Positions 13,520-29,059 of a stretch of 64,000 bases of DNA are shown one piece after another. This DNA is from Cacajao melanocephalus. Lineage: Eukaryota > Chordata > Mammalia > Primates > Pitheciidae. The position numbers were made by a program, and so were the translations under genes. The notes beneath the pieces were generated by a model. It ran no database searches. It saw only the letters and a program-made list of their open reading frames with translations, and had not been told where the DNA came from. Every line of letters begins with the position of its first letter. The stretch's first letter is position 1. The stretch lies in the NCBI GenBank assembly GCA_963573385.1, contig CAUYLG010034991.1, positions 90,077-154,076 of the forward strand. The letters are read 5' to 3'.

Positions 13520-15235
13520 AAGAGTTTTATTTTAAACCTTACTATAGCATATTCTCATTTGTGCTTCATAATTGACTAGGCAGTCTTGTGAAAGGATGAG
13601 GGAGCTGATAGTTTATATTCAAAACTAGGGTGGGGGAAACAATTATTATATTTTATAAAATTTAAATATTTTTAGAATTAGAAAATTGATAAAGGGCTAA
13701 AGTCTATTCAAAACCACCATGGGGGGGCAACTGTTTTACTTTATAAAATGGAAAAGTCATTTCTTAGATTTAAAAATAACCAAAAGTAAAGAGTGAGGGG
13801 TGACAAAACAAAAATTTCTCATACTAAGGCATGGCTCAAGATGCCACACCCTACCCTCTTGGAGGCAAGTACTATCTCCCCCGAGGTGTTACACTGAGAT
13901 GACATTTCATCATCTACATGAAAATCTTCATTTCTACAGACAGCATCGGTGACTCATAGAATATAAAAACAAAAACAGAAACAAAAAACCTTGAGTCATA
14001 GTACCTAAACCACCAAGTTCAAAAACTTCCTTTGGGAGAGCGCCCTAAAAGAATGTACAATGAGTACCCGTCACTATAGCTTGAACAGGAATACAGATGC
14101 TGAATCTGTAAGAATAGAGTCCTAGAAGCCATCAAATAAAGGATCCCAGGCTGTCATATTTGTCTGCATTTATATGAATTAAGAAATGTATGGTTGTTAG
14201 AAAAAGGGGCCCACTTAATTTTTTTGCTTGACCTTGCATTATAGAAAAATTATAGACTGACCCCCCCAAAAAAACCCAAAACCTAGAAGGAGTACTGAAT
14301 ATGGTTAACAGATCTTGGCAATTGATGTTCCATGGCTAAAAAGTAAATTTTAGAATGATCTAGTACTACTGAATAATTTCTGTACACATATACACTGAGT
14401 CCAAAGATTAAACTTGAAATAACTATAGTTGAGGGATTTGTATCCCAGCATTTCTTTTGTGGGTGTGAAAAGAAAATCTGGAAATTCAGCAATGGTATTA
14501 AATACAAATTTACAATATAACTTTACTTTCAATCCTTCTAGGGTCTGGACATTTCCTTTCTATTACTAAAGAAATGGAAAATCTTAGGATGTGAAAATAT
14601 TTTGATCACTGCATTAATTTGAATGTTTTTTTCTCTCTCTAGAAATGTTCTTACTCCTCCCTTATTCTTTTACTGTTTCAGATTACTCAAAAAACAGTCC
14701 ATAGACTTCAGCCAGTATGGCTCAAATGTTTCCCAGACTTTTGCAATTGTAAGCACTCCTGGGTTCCACTAAAGGGTGGCTGATGCAGCTTCCAGATTAA
14801 CTGTATCCTGGAAGTTATAGAATTATTTACTAACAGCAAAAAGATACAATTACAAGCTGAAATATTGTGACATATTGTGTAATGTCTACAATCAAATGCA
14901 GTGTTTAGTAAACAGACACCTCTGTCATTTCATATTTATATAGATTTTAAAATAAAGCACACAACGAAAAACAAGTATGTATGCATCCCTTTTGCATTAC
15001 TTTGATCATGGCAAAGGAAAAACACAGCAAACACTACTGCAAAATGCTTGGCCATCACACAGCATTAAAAATAAAGCAGATGCCAAGTTGAACATTTACT
15101 AGTGTGTGATGTGCCAGCCAAGAATCTTCTTATTCAGGTGTTATAACTCAAAGATTTTTTCAGAATTTGGTTCATAAATGTCTTACAATCTGTTATTGAC
15201 ATAATGATGAGAGAGATGAGTGTCTCAGGCTGGGT
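13520..15235. other. AT-rich non-coding sequence, no gene seen
   Basis: Contains short homopolymer runs such as C7 near 14261 and several AATAAA words, but no named repeat or coding frame. Confidence 0.5.
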
Positions 15236-15239
15236 ATCC

Positions 15240-15480
15240 CCCAGAATCAGATTAGGAGACAAGATGTGCATGCAAGTGGTTTATTTAGGAGGTAATCCCA
15301 GGAGTACCAGCAGGAGCAAGGGAAAGTGATAACAGGGACTGGGAAGAAGACAACAGGGGATGTGTTCATAAACAGGTTACCTCTATGACAACTGGAGCCC
15401 AGTCCCACTGGAGGCTTCTGGGAGATGGTTATGGAACATACTTCAGAGTTGTACCTGAGTAATCTGGGGTATTTAACTTC
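15240..15480. repeat. Unassigned old repeat; related sequence at 37700-37860
   Basis: The block TTTAGGAGGTAATCCCAGGA with a following purine-rich stretch resembles 37745-37800 (TTTGGGAGATAATCCCAGGA). I know this word pattern as a common interspersed repeat but cannot assign the family with confidence. Confidence 0.5.
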
Positions 15481-15825
15481 CATTTGCCATCGGATATTGG
15501 ATAAGGGTTCCTGATTAACTCACCATTATTAACTCCTCATTAACTTGCCAGAACCTCCAGCCTGCCTGCCCATCTGTGACCTGAAGAAGAGCCCTCAAGG
15601 AGAGAGCTGCAGGTGTCTGCAGTAGATGCTCTTGGCATATAGCAAAATGCTAAGTGTCAAAGGATATGGACAGAGCACCAGCAGTCTACTACAATGAGGG
15701 ATATTATTCAATATATACATACAGACACTGAACAGATTATTTAGTTCTCTGAGACACCACGAGGTTGGGGTTGCAGGGATCTAAGCCAAGACTAAAGGCA
15801 GGTAAGCTAAGGTCTGGTTAAGGTC

Positions 15826-16322
15826 TCCAGCCATAAAAAAGAATGAGATCCAGTCATTTCCAACAACATGGATGGAACTGTAGATCATTATGCTTAGTGA
15901 AATAAGCCAGGCACAGAAAGACAAACATCCCATGTCCTAACTTATTTGTGGGATCTAAAAATCAAAACAATTGAATTCATAGACACAGAGAGTAGAAGGA
16001 TGGTTATCAGAGGCTGGGAAGGGTAGCGAGGGTGGTAGGGGAGGTGGGGTGGTTAATGGATACAAAATAAAAGTATTTTAAGAGAATGAATAAGACCTAC
16101 TATTGGACAGCACAGGGTAACTATACTCAATAATAACTGTATATTTTAAAATAAAGAGTATAATTGGATTGTTTGTAACTCAAAAGATAAATGCTTGAGG
16201 GGATGGACATCCCATTTTCCAAAATGTGCTTATTTCACATTGCATGCCTGTATCAAAACAGCTCATGCACCCCATAAATATATCTACTTACTGTGTACCC
16301 ACAAAAATTAATTTTTAAAAAC
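15826..16322 (+). mobile_element. LINE-1 3' end (L1MA/L1PB-like), 5'-truncated
   Basis: Starts in the end of ORF2 with 'ccataaaaaagaatgag' and 'aacatggatggaactg', and continues through a 3' UTR that ends at AAAAATTAATTTTTAAAAAC. The last 80 bases match, in opposite orientation, the small L1 at 60094-60227. Confidence 0.9.
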
Positions 16323-17500
16323 AGTATCAACTTTAACATTTCCCAGCATCATAAGTCTCAACACAATATTTCCAATCCCTCAGCCTCATTTCAAAATGGA
16401 ACAGAGTTCCAGGGACAATGATATGATTTAAGATGGCAGCCTGCCACTTAGAAATTACCGTGAGATTAGAGTACCTGAACAGGCAAGAGGTAGATGAGAT
16501 AGGAGATGGGGGTGAGAAGGGGAAAAATAAAGTGCCTAATCTGTATTTAAGTAAACTTCATTTATTTAACACAGTATTTTTCTCATAAGGTGCCTGGCTG
16601 TTTGGAACTGTCATTTGTAGCTATCCTAGAACTTGTCAATGGTAGGAGTATACCCCTTTCTTTAAATCCCATATTATAAAAATATACCTAAATGTAGTTT
16701 TTTTATGTTGAAACTCTAATTTATACAATGATTCCAGAAAGTTTTTCTTAATTTCAAATTAATTTTTATTAAATTAGTTTTAGGCTCAAATTTGTTCTGC
16801 TCACTAACTAATCTTGACTAATGATTGCAAAACAAATTCCTGCTATTTCAAAGAATCCCTTGGCCAAATAGTATCATAACATATATCACTGTGAAAGAGA
16901 AAATTGAAGAACAAGGTTATTTCCTCAACTGCCCCCCCAAATATTGTTGATTTGATTATTAATTTTACATGCTGAACTGATCCGTGTGAAAATGGTATTT
17001 CTGTTACTGTGATCCTCGATAAGGAACAAACTTGATTATTAACTGTGGCACACAAATCATAATGTTCTATTACTATTGATGATCAATTATTCATTTCCTT
17101 GCAACCATTTCCCTTCAAATATTCCAACCACTTACATAAAGGCACCTAAATTTTCCTCAAGTCACCTGCCAAAGAAAACAGAGGATATTCAGAACATGTG
17201 AGACAGGTGAGGAAAGTGGTGGGAAATTGAGCGGGATTTCAATATTTCCCCTGCCCATACTGACCTCTAATTCACTAAGATAAGTTGCTTCAAGTGATGA
17301 AAAGTGGGAAATAATTCTATGAAGTCAAAGACATTTTAATATCTCACAGAAAAGGATATTTGTAAATGGTTGCCACTACTTAGAAATGACTCAAGGTTTA
17401 GCTCATTTAATTGCAGTAATGTTATCTTTTATGTATATCATGATTTTTGGTGCATTTGTATATAACTAATGGGTTTAACATAAGTAATCAAAATAAATAA
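16323..17500. other. AT-rich non-coding sequence, no gene seen
   Basis: No repeat or coding frame recognised. A C8 run lies near 16931. Confidence 0.5.
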
Positions 17501-17506
17501 ATTAGA

Positions 17507-17684
17507 GGCTTGGCATGGTAGCTCAGGCCTATAATCCTAGCACTTTGGGAGACCAAGGTGGGCAGACTGCATGAGCTCAGGAGTTCGAGACCAGCCTGGG
17601 AAACATGGTGATACCCCATCTCTATTAAAAATATGAAAATTTTCCGGGCATGGTGGTGCATTCCTGTAATCCAAGCTCACTTCT
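17507..17684 (+). mobile_element. Alu, 3'-truncated, abutting an L1
   Basis: The left monomer and the start of the right monomer are clear (GGCTTGGCATGGTAGCTCAG to GGCATGGTGGTGCATTCCTG). The element stops at 'gtaatccaagctcact', where non-Alu and then L1 sequence begins. The missing right end is not found after the L1. Confidence 0.85.
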
Positions 17685-17710
17685 CCTGAATTCTGGGAGT
17701 TTCTCCTGAA

Positions 17711-19606
<1,896 letters not shown>

Positions 19607-19609
19607 ACT

Positions 19610-21520
19610 TAAAATATGATTTTTTAAAGCTCTCTAGGTCTGGATAACTTTGCATTGTGTAAATCAGGTTTTGACTGTATGCATCTGGATAAACTATTAA
19701 ACATCCTGTGTCTAAATTGGGCAAAAGTATATCATTAATATTAAGGTAGTTTATTTGTCCTTGAATTCACTTCAGGTATGTTTACACGCTAGTTTAAAAT
19801 TAAAAAAAAAAAAATCTTTAGTGTTAAATCTAATTAGCCAATCATGTTTAAAGAAATAACCTGGGGCTCTTGGTGATAACTATTTTAATCGATCTTGCAG
19901 TTTGCTTTAGCATTATGTTATGATTTTCCACACTCTTTATGCTTCTTTAATTTTATTATAAAATTGTATCTGAATTATAAGGTATGCATTAGTAGGTTGA
20001 TGAGCCATTTCTAAGTAAATGAAAAAGTGACCTCTGTAGAGAAGTGCTAACTTTCAGTCAAAATAGCAGAGTCCCAAGAGTCCTGGAAAGTTTTTACAGC
20101 ACTAGAATTGCTCCTTGAATATTATCTATTAATAGTTATATTTAAAGACCTGGTATACTGTGATAACTGATACTCTTTAAGAAAAAATGTGACATTTTAA
20201 CTAGAAAAATGTGAAACGTTAAAGGGAAAATAAATACTTCAGTGTGATTCAGTCTATCTGCCTAGATTTAAGAGAACCATATCCTACTAATAATAATAAT
20301 AACATTTTACCCTTTACATTTCCCCCTTTCCTCTGTCTGTGACTCTCATAATGAATTGTATTTCAATGTGGCTTTAGAGTTGTGTTCTCCTTTATGGGCT
20401 GGCAGGTATATGCAGGGCATAAAAACAAGATTACAACTCCAATGAACCCTTTATACAGTCAACTTAGCTGAAATTGTTTAGAGTAGGATAGAGGAACCTG
20501 AAGCCTCAGTTGATTTATTTGAAGTTCTGAGACACTCTATTCCACTTTTCAGAGCACAGCTTTGCATTCAATGGCTATTCTCATCCTACAACACTGTGGT
20601 GAGTTCAGGGGGTATGAATTCTATTCTAGTATACTTGCTATTAAAAAAAGGACACATTTTTATTTTTCTAAAAGGAATTTAGTCTAAATCCAAGTATCCC
20701 CTGGTTGGGCTGGTACATATTTCAGTGTCAGAGTTACTGGGGCTCCACCACCCTTCTCAGTTGATACTGGGTCTCTCTCATCAACAAAGAGTTTTGAGAT
20801 TATTCAGGGTGTGAGATGATGAGCTATAAATGATCCAAATTCACGCCTAGGGAAAGATCCTTGTTTTTCATCAATCCCTGGTTTCTGTGGTCTGTCCTAA
20901 CAGGCAGCTCTGCCTCATTAGAGCTAAGCACCAGCAAAGGGCACTTCACCTAAATGTGAAGGTGCCACCCAGACATTTCCCATGGAGGTCCTTAGAAGTC
21001 CATGGGACACTGTACAGGATGGGGACCTCAGCAGGCGTGAGCCGGAGGCTGGTTTACTCAAATTTGCGAGAGCCGACTGTTAAATTTTCTATTTTGCAAG
21101 TTGGTTGTTAAAAACATAAACTTAAGTAACATTCAAAAAATATAACAAACATGCAACACTCGTTAATTCCTAATTATTTTACGAGATTTTATGATTATTT
21201 GCCCTGTGTTTATTTGTGCTTATTTTATCTGCGTGATGGAGATACCATATGACAGAGTTCACGTCACATTTCTTCTCAATCCCACACTTAGTGCTGTCAC
21301 ATTGGTGGCTTGAAGACAGTGATGGTGAGAGTATGTATACCATGGAAACTGGCAAATACTGCAAATCGGGTCTTGATTTATAGTCTAGTGGATTTCAAGA
21401 CTTAATAAAGAACCAGTTGTTAAACATTTACTAGCACAATTTTGGACGTAAGACCTGTAACACAGAACAGCAGCTAACTTCCTCCTGCCTTTCTTTGTCC
21501 TCAGTCACATAAAATTTTCT
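19610..21520. other. AT-rich non-coding sequence, no gene seen
   Basis: Holds a (TAA)n run at about 20286-20303. Weak DNA-transposon-like words recur at about 21065-21115 and 21408-21440 (a 'ccagttgttaaacatttactag' type), too degraded to assign. Confidence 0.5.
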
Positions 21521-21535
21521 CAAGACACCTTGATT

Positions 21536-22430
<895 letters not shown>

Positions 22431-22435
22431 GCAAT

Positions 22436-22664
22436 AGTTCTCAATGAGGGTAGTGGGAAGATTTTCCTTTGTAGAGAACATGTGAAAAGGTGGAGACATT
22501 TTTAGTTGTCATAATCTGTGGGGAGAAGCTTGCTACCAGCAGCTAATAGACAGAGGCCTGGGATGTTGCTGCAGAACATTCTACAATGCACAGGACAGCC
22601 CCACAACAAAGGATGATCTGGCCCAAAATGTCAACAGTGATGTGAGGCTTTAATCCTGAAACAG
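22436..22664 (+). mobile_element. hAT-type DNA transposon remnant
   Basis: 'gttctcaatgagggtag' at the left, then TGGAGACATTTTTAGTTGTC and 'acaatgcacaggacagccc', follow the order of a common mammalian hAT MITE. The right end is eroded next to the Alu at 22677. Confidence 0.65.
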
Positions 22665-22676
22665 AAGACTAAACAG

Positions 22677-22971
22677 GGCTGAGCGCTATGGCTCACATCT
22701 GTAATCCCAGCACTTTGGGAGGCTGAGGCAGGTGGACCACCTGAGATCATGAGTTCGAGACCAGCCTGACCAACATGGAGAAACCCTGTCTCTACTAAAA
22801 ATATCAGATTAGCCAGGCAGGGTGGCACATGTCTGTAATCCCAGTTACTCACTCGGGAGGCTGAGGCAGAATCACTTGAACCCAGGAGGCGAAGGTTGCA
22901 GTAAGCCAAGATCGCACCATTGCACTCCAGCCTGGGCTACAAGAGCAAAACTCCAACTCAAAAAAAAAAAA
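22677..22971 (+). mobile_element. Alu (AluSx-like)
   Basis: GGCTGAGCGCTATGGCTCAC to a poly(A) tail of about 12 bases. Both monomers and the middle A-rich linker are present. No clear target-site duplication. Confidence 0.93.
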
Positions 22972-23235
22972 TTAATTGTTCCATTGCTGTCTTCCACTCT
23001 CCATGTCTCTGGTCTGTGCAGAATCATACAAAGTCCCAGCCTCCTAAAAAAACCTTTTGGGCAAATGATCCTTTAGAATTACTTTAGCAAGAGGACCCAT
23101 GCTTCCTAGAGATCACCCAGCTAACTCTGAAACTCTATCCATAGGTGCCTAATGTCATCTGCTAAAAATTTTAAACCTGTGCTTTTGAAAAATGTTACTA
23201 GATATGGCTTCAATGATGGTATATCATTTAAAATG

Positions 23236-23552
23236 TATGTTGAAACAATCCCCAGTGCAACAGTACAACAAGGTGTGGCCTTTGGAAGGTCATTAAATCA
23301 TGAGGCTCTGCCCTCATGAATGGGATTAACATCCTTATAGAAAGGGACCTGGGATTAAAGGGAACACTCTTGATTTTTCACTTTCAACCATTTAAAGGCA
23401 CAGTAACAGCACCATCTTGGAAGCAAAATTAATGTTTGTGCCTTTGTTTTGGACTCACCAGCCTCTAGAACAGTAAGAAATAAATTTCTCTTCGTTATAA
23501 ATCACGTAGTCTAAGTAAAGCATTTTGTGATAGCGAAAGTGAACTAAGACAA
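23236..23552 (+). mobile_element. LTR-like repeat (MaLR/ERVL type, family uncertain)
   Basis: Order of blocks: ATGTTGAAACAATCCCCAGT, a GGCCTTTGGAAGGTCATTAA block, 'ccctcatgaatgggatta', 'cctctagaacagtaagaaata' with an AATAAA-like signal, and a GTGAACTAAGAC end. A second copy lies antisense at 59601-59923. Confidence 0.7.
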
Positions 23553-23554
23553 TA

Positions 23555-25235
23555 CCCTCTTTCAAAATAACAGAATTGACCGTCCATAAAAGTTGACATT
23601 GAAGTCATTCCTTTTGTAGGTAGGTTGTAGATGTAATCAAAGCAATCAACCCTTTACAGATGCTGGTAAAACACCTGAACAATTACAACAATTGCCATGT
23701 AACAACTGAGGAGACCTCCAAAGGTGTTGAAATACCACAGAATATGTATGAAACAGAATAGATTTAGATGTTTTCTGGAATACAATTCTTAGCATGTACC
23801 AGCACTAAAATTGTACATGATATCAACAAGTCAATTTACTGAAATTTTAAATCAAACTAATGTTTTGGTAGTGCTACATGCAAAGTGAACAAAATTGATT
23901 TATTAGTTTTTGTTTTTGTTTTTTTCCCCATAGTTCAACTTTTTACCCTGTCTTAGAATTCCAATTTGTAAAAGGATGTAGACATTCATATGGATATTTC
24001 TAAAGGGCACTTATCTGATGCTAGATATTTTATGATAACGCCGAAACTATGTGTTCTTAAAAAGCATTGTCAACCAGTTGTATAATGTTTTAAAAATAAC
24101 TGATATTGTTAGCAACATAGCTATAATATTAGCCTCTCTGTTACTTAGATTTGAATAAAACTTGAAACATCAGGACCATGGGAACTGAATATTACTGAGT
24201 ATACAGTGTCATTTTATCTTCCGATAGTGAATCAAAAAAGGCTGTAAGAGTTTGTCTGTATGCGCGTGTTTCCTACCACACAAGTGATTGCATTTTCTTC
24301 ACATGATTCCAAGCCTCGTTAAATCTGATTTTCTCATTCATCTCAAATTGCTGTATTTATTATAATGGCTTAACCCAGCTGAGGTAGTCTCCTTATGGAA
24401 AAAAATCATCCCTGATCTTCGTCACTGCCATGTGGCAAAGTACAAGATGCAGGCTGTAAATTCAATTTCTGAATCAGTGCATATCAGAAGTTGGCTCAGC
24501 TGCATAAACAAAGCTGATTGAGACAACACCAGTCATGCACCCAGTGTTTATTTAGACAGGATTGGATCAGATGCATTGTGTATTAAGAATGGTTAAACAA
24601 GTATTGCTTCTCCAAAGTCTCTATTTATCAACAAAAGAATTACCCAGTCAGGATAGAGAATATTTTTCATCACCAACCTTATCACTATGCATTAGCAGTA
24701 CACCACAGCTGAGTAGTAGCAAGTCCTGTTTTCTGCCACAGTTGAATTAATTTTCTTAATATTCAAATTTGATTTTTCATTACATAGAGTCAGGCTGCAC
24801 AATGAAGACCTTGCCCTCCCTAATACACTCATATCAATTCCTTTCAAATAGCTCAGATACCTGTAACTTCAGAGAGACTGTTTGAAGTTTAATATCCTTG
24901 AAAAATTACCTGAATGAACAAGACAAGACATTAATTTTTTCCTAACAGTGTTAGGAACCAACCTTGAAATTTTGGAACCAACCTTTAGTCTGTAGATATT
25001 TACACTTCATTTTCTAAAACAGATAACAAATACAAGGTTAAAACAATCATCTAACTGCTTTCCTCTGATTTTTTATTATGTATCCTGAATGTAGATGTCT
25101 GAAGAGATAATAGGCTTGTCATGAAGGTTCTGAAAGGCATGGTGGAAAAAGCCCTGTCTATGGTACAGGACTTGTTTTGGAAGGTACAGGAATTGCATTA
25201 TATTAGCATGTGTTGTTTCTGGATCTCGGAGCAGG
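23555..25235. other. AT-rich non-coding sequence, no gene seen
   Basis: No repeat family recognised and no convincing frame. AATAAA words occur but without gene context. Confidence 0.45.
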
Positions 25236-25244
25236 TATGTGATC

Positions 25245-25410
25245 AGCTGTCAATGAACAGGTATTTACTGAATCCTTTATATGTGCTTCAAAACCTGTTA
25301 TGCTCTGTGGAAAATTCAGGAGCAATAAAAAACACATGGTATCTACTCACAAAGAGTTGATAAATTGAATGGGGGAGATATAACACAGAAAATAATCAAT
25401 AAAGAAAGCT
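25245..25410 (-). repeat. LINE-2 3' end, antisense (degraded)
   Basis: 'aacaggtatttactgaatcc', then 'atgctctgtggaaaattcag' and a 'gggggagatataacacag' block follow the antisense L2 3' end order. Confidence 0.5.
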
Positions 25411-25419
25411 GCATGTTAT

Positions 25420-26110
25420 CAGGCAATCAGCACCAGAGCTTATCATCCTGTTTGCAGTATCTCAGGAGGGTTTTGAAATAACACAAATTACACGGAGGCA
25501 GCAAGAAGACAGGGAGATTATAGCAATCATTTGGCATTAAGCAAGTTACGGGATTAGGCAACATCTGGAACTTGATTGAAACCTGACTTGACAAAGCACT
25601 TCCCAGGGATTATCTAAGCCTAGCTATTTCAATAGCTTATCCTAGCTCCTCTCTATGAGAACAGAAAGCCTCATCTCTTTCTCCTTTTATCAACAATTTC
25701 AGAGGGTGCCTTAACATCCCAAATTTCTAAACTTTACATAGAATTAGGACTGAATTATTATAATAAGAACTGGAGGACATCGGGGAGATAATCAACATCG
25801 ATTAGTTGGAGTAACAGAAATAAACAAAATATAAAACAGGGAAGTCATTTCCAAACATCGGGCCAACTGAAGCTATGGAGCGGAGATTATTAGATAAGGA
25901 AGGAGGTAGACTCCAAAGCTGTCTGCCCTTTAGCCCAAATCTCTTTGAAAATAAGATGCTTTTAAGATTAATATTAAGATTTTAGAACATTCGCCCCCTG
26001 TGATTTAAAATCACTAAGATTCTACAACTGTGCTAATTATCACAGCACATTTGCATGAAAGAATTCTATGTAGAAGGAGGAGATGGTGGAGAGATAGGCA
26101 AGTTGGAGAA
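25420..26110. other. Non-coding sequence, no gene seen
   Basis: Unique-looking; no repeat recognised. Confidence 0.45.
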
Positions 26111-26119
26111 AGAAATCAA

Positions 26120-26335
26120 TGTTCATTGAGTAGTAACTGTTCTGTGTCTAAAGCCATGAGCTAGGCACACTCAGTGCTTAATTGACTTCTGTCATACACA
26201 ATGTGGAATGCCAATGTCACTAACCTTTCAAATGACAGAGGTGATACTCAGAGAGGTTCAAGTCACATGCCAAGCCTCAACCAGCTAAGAGTTCAGTTGA
26301 GGAACTGGAAGATAAATATAAGATGAGGGACTTCA
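26120..26335 (-). repeat. MIR SINE remnant, antisense
   Basis: 'tactcagagaggttcaagtc' after a degraded 'gagctaggcacactcagtgc' block matches antisense MIR. Confidence 0.6.
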
Positions 26336-26639
26336 GATCAGCCTTCCAAACTAAAGAGATAACAAGAGAGATGTCACGGAGGGTGCTCTCAAGGTGTGGG
26401 AACTACCAGCTGATGAAGAAACAGCAGTTCCCTGTTCACTCTCGCTAATGCCTGTCCCTAAAAATCCATGCACACGGGGTGTGCATCAACATTTATAATG
26501 CTCAGAGACAGTCAGAGGAATAGAGGTTTTTGCCTTGTTCTGCTTTTGATTTTTAATGAACAGCTGGGTCTATTTTCTTCAGAAGAGATTATCAAAGCCC
26601 TTCTCAAGGACTGAGCAGCCTCACAAAATCTCCCACTTT

Positions 26640-26925
26640 TCCCTCTGTGTCTGTGGGTTTCTCTCTGTATCCTCTCTAAGTATGTGCTCCTCCTCCTCTT
26701 TCTCTTCTTGGCTGGCTCACCACATCTCACTCCCTTTCCCACATTCTCCCTCTCCCTCTCTGTTGCTCTTCACCTCTCACACCTTTGTTTCTTTCTCTCT
26801 CTTCTTCCTTCCCCCTCACCTTCTCCTTTCCTCTTCTCTGCTATTTTTCTGTTTCTCTATTTTTCTTCTTCTACCTAACTCGTGTGTGTGTATGTGTGTT
26901 TGTGTGTTTGTGTGTGTGTGTTTGC
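26640..26925 (+). repeat. Long pyrimidine tract followed by (GT)n
   Basis: From about 26640 to 26880 the + strand is mostly C and T, with almost uninterrupted runs at 26745-26875. A GT/TTTG tract follows at 26881-26923. The open frames here (up to 147 codons of Ser/Leu/Phe) are artefacts of composition. Confidence 0.9.
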
Positions 26926-26929
26926 CTGC

Positions 26930-28830
26930 CTTCCATCTTTTCTGTCTCTCTTCTAAGCAAGCCAAAATCATCTCCCTTCTGGCATTGTTAAACATGTAAG
27001 AGAACAACAGAGAAACACGATCAGGGCATTGGAACCAGGTTTACCATCTTCCTATCATCAATGCTATGTCCCCGTTGCAGCCAATGTCTCAGAGCAGTCC
27101 TGAGTCCCATCTTTTCATCTGCAATATCACAGAGGGAAATAAAGAACCATGTAAACAAAAAACACTGGCGTCTCTATCAACCACTTAGAAAATATATGAG
27201 GGTCCAAATGTCTGCTACTTTCTATGTAAAAGGAATAATTAATTAAAACAAAACTCAGATCACAACCAAACTTCCACATATTCTTGTATGTATGCCATGA
27301 GAATCTTCACTTGAACATTAAAGACGGAGGAAAAACAATGTACAACTCCTATTTAAAACTTTTCAGGCAAAATATCATAAGCAAATACCCATGTTTGTAA
27401 TTCATCAAGAGAAAACAATCTAGTTTTAAATAATGCATTTAATAACTTAACGCAAGTTTTGTTTGCACCATGATAAAAATCTTTTTCTCAGAGGCACAAA
27501 TTAAAAATAAGCCATCATTTGCATTATATCTACTTTCTGATTTTAAATCCATTGTTATCTAAGAGCTGATATTTCCATTCCTCCTATTTAATTCAAACTG
27601 ATAGGCAGAGTCCCTGCTACAAAACATCCTCAAAGATTAAAAAAAAAAAAAAGGCCCTGCAAATATCAGATCAATTATGAAGACGATGTTCTGATTAGAT
27701 GTCATTTGAATTGCACTATTATTCACCAAAGGATATTGTAGGCAAGTATTTGTAATAGGGTAGGAAATGATTTGGAATTCATTGCTAAAGATGAGGAGGG
27801 CTTGAAACAAGCCTTTATTGGCCCTGAAGCCTTGGGAAGAACATTTGCTCTTCATGTGCCTGTGCAGCTCTGCTCTGGAGATCTCAGATGCTGTCCTACC
27901 GTCCTGTCCATACTAAACAGGGAAGCCACCATCCTTTCCTTGGGTTTGTGCTACTGTCCAATGAGTGCACAGTAAGAGCATTTCCTGCCAACCCTACCTA
28001 ACACACTAGCCTCAACGAGAGCTTTGCTTCACCTCGGTGTAATTTTTGGAGAAAAAGAAAAACCTCTTTTTGATGAAATAAAATGAAGCAAAATAATTGA
28101 AAAATAAATAAACAGATCAGAACTTCCCACTAGAGCCATTAGATTCAAAGCTAATCCTAGAATCTCAGCATGACAACCCATCAAGTAAAGGATCAACACT
28201 TTGAGACCACATTTATAATTTTCTCACCATGGCACCAATGAATAAGTCCTTAATGAAAAGTTCTAGCTATAGGTACAAGTCTTTACAAAATAAAAATAAT
28301 AATTTTTAAAAGGTCACATTACCACTCACTTGCAACCTGAATTCTGGAGCTGTTTTCCATAAATGTACCTACCCTGTGTATGATGCATCTATTAGAAAAT
28401 TTAACATATTTTCTTTTTCCACCCGGCCTCCTTCCATCTCATTTTCCCTTTCTTTCTTATTACTTACGTTCTTCCTTCCACAAAAATGTATACAGCCCCA
28501 AGTAGAATAACAGTAGCAGTTAAGAGAAAAGTTCTGGAGACAACGCAAGTATCTTGCTGCCACAAGCTAGATAATACTTGATAATAAAATTACCCTAGGG
28601 CAAACAAGAGTGATGAGATGTAGAAGAAAATTGTGAAGAGAGAGGAGAGAAAGTCAAGCTTGATAAAATGATGCAAAAGCCCTCAAACAGAATTGAGCCT
28701 GGAGTTTTTTTAAATTCTGTGTGCCCACAAGTTACCCTCTTAATTCATTTTAAGTTGTGTTTATATCACTGGCACTTGAGTCCAAATTAGTAAAGCATTT
28801 TTCTTCTACCAGAGAACTTAATATATGTAT
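26930..28830. other. AT-rich non-coding sequence, no gene seen
   Basis: A13 run near 27640. No named repeat and no convincing frame. A short frame over 27772-27975 has no known similarity. Confidence 0.45.
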
Positions 28831-28834
28831 TTTC

Positions 28835-28945
28835 TTCATTTATTCAATATATTCTGTGCCCCCAATACATTTTAGGCCTTTTGTGACAAAGAATGATAAG
28901 ATTAATAAGATACAGCCATTGCTGGGGACATAAAGACACACTTGC
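28835..28945 (-). repeat. LINE-2 3' end remnant, antisense
   Basis: 'tcatttattcaatatattc' followed by 'gccattgctggggacataaa' is a heavily diverged antisense L2 end. Confidence 0.4.
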
Positions 28946-29059
28946 TTTCAACATGTAAAGTGCTGCTAATGTTATAGGTTCATCTTGGAAAGAATTATAC
29001 TATGAATATTAAATATTTTTCTTTCTATTCAATGACTTAGTACTCTGAAGTAAAGAGAC

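Noticed and set aside
26556..26999. 147-codon open frame on the + strand
   Set aside because: It spans a polypyrimidine tract and a GT repeat, giving Ser/Leu/Phe and then Cys/Val runs. Composition artefact.
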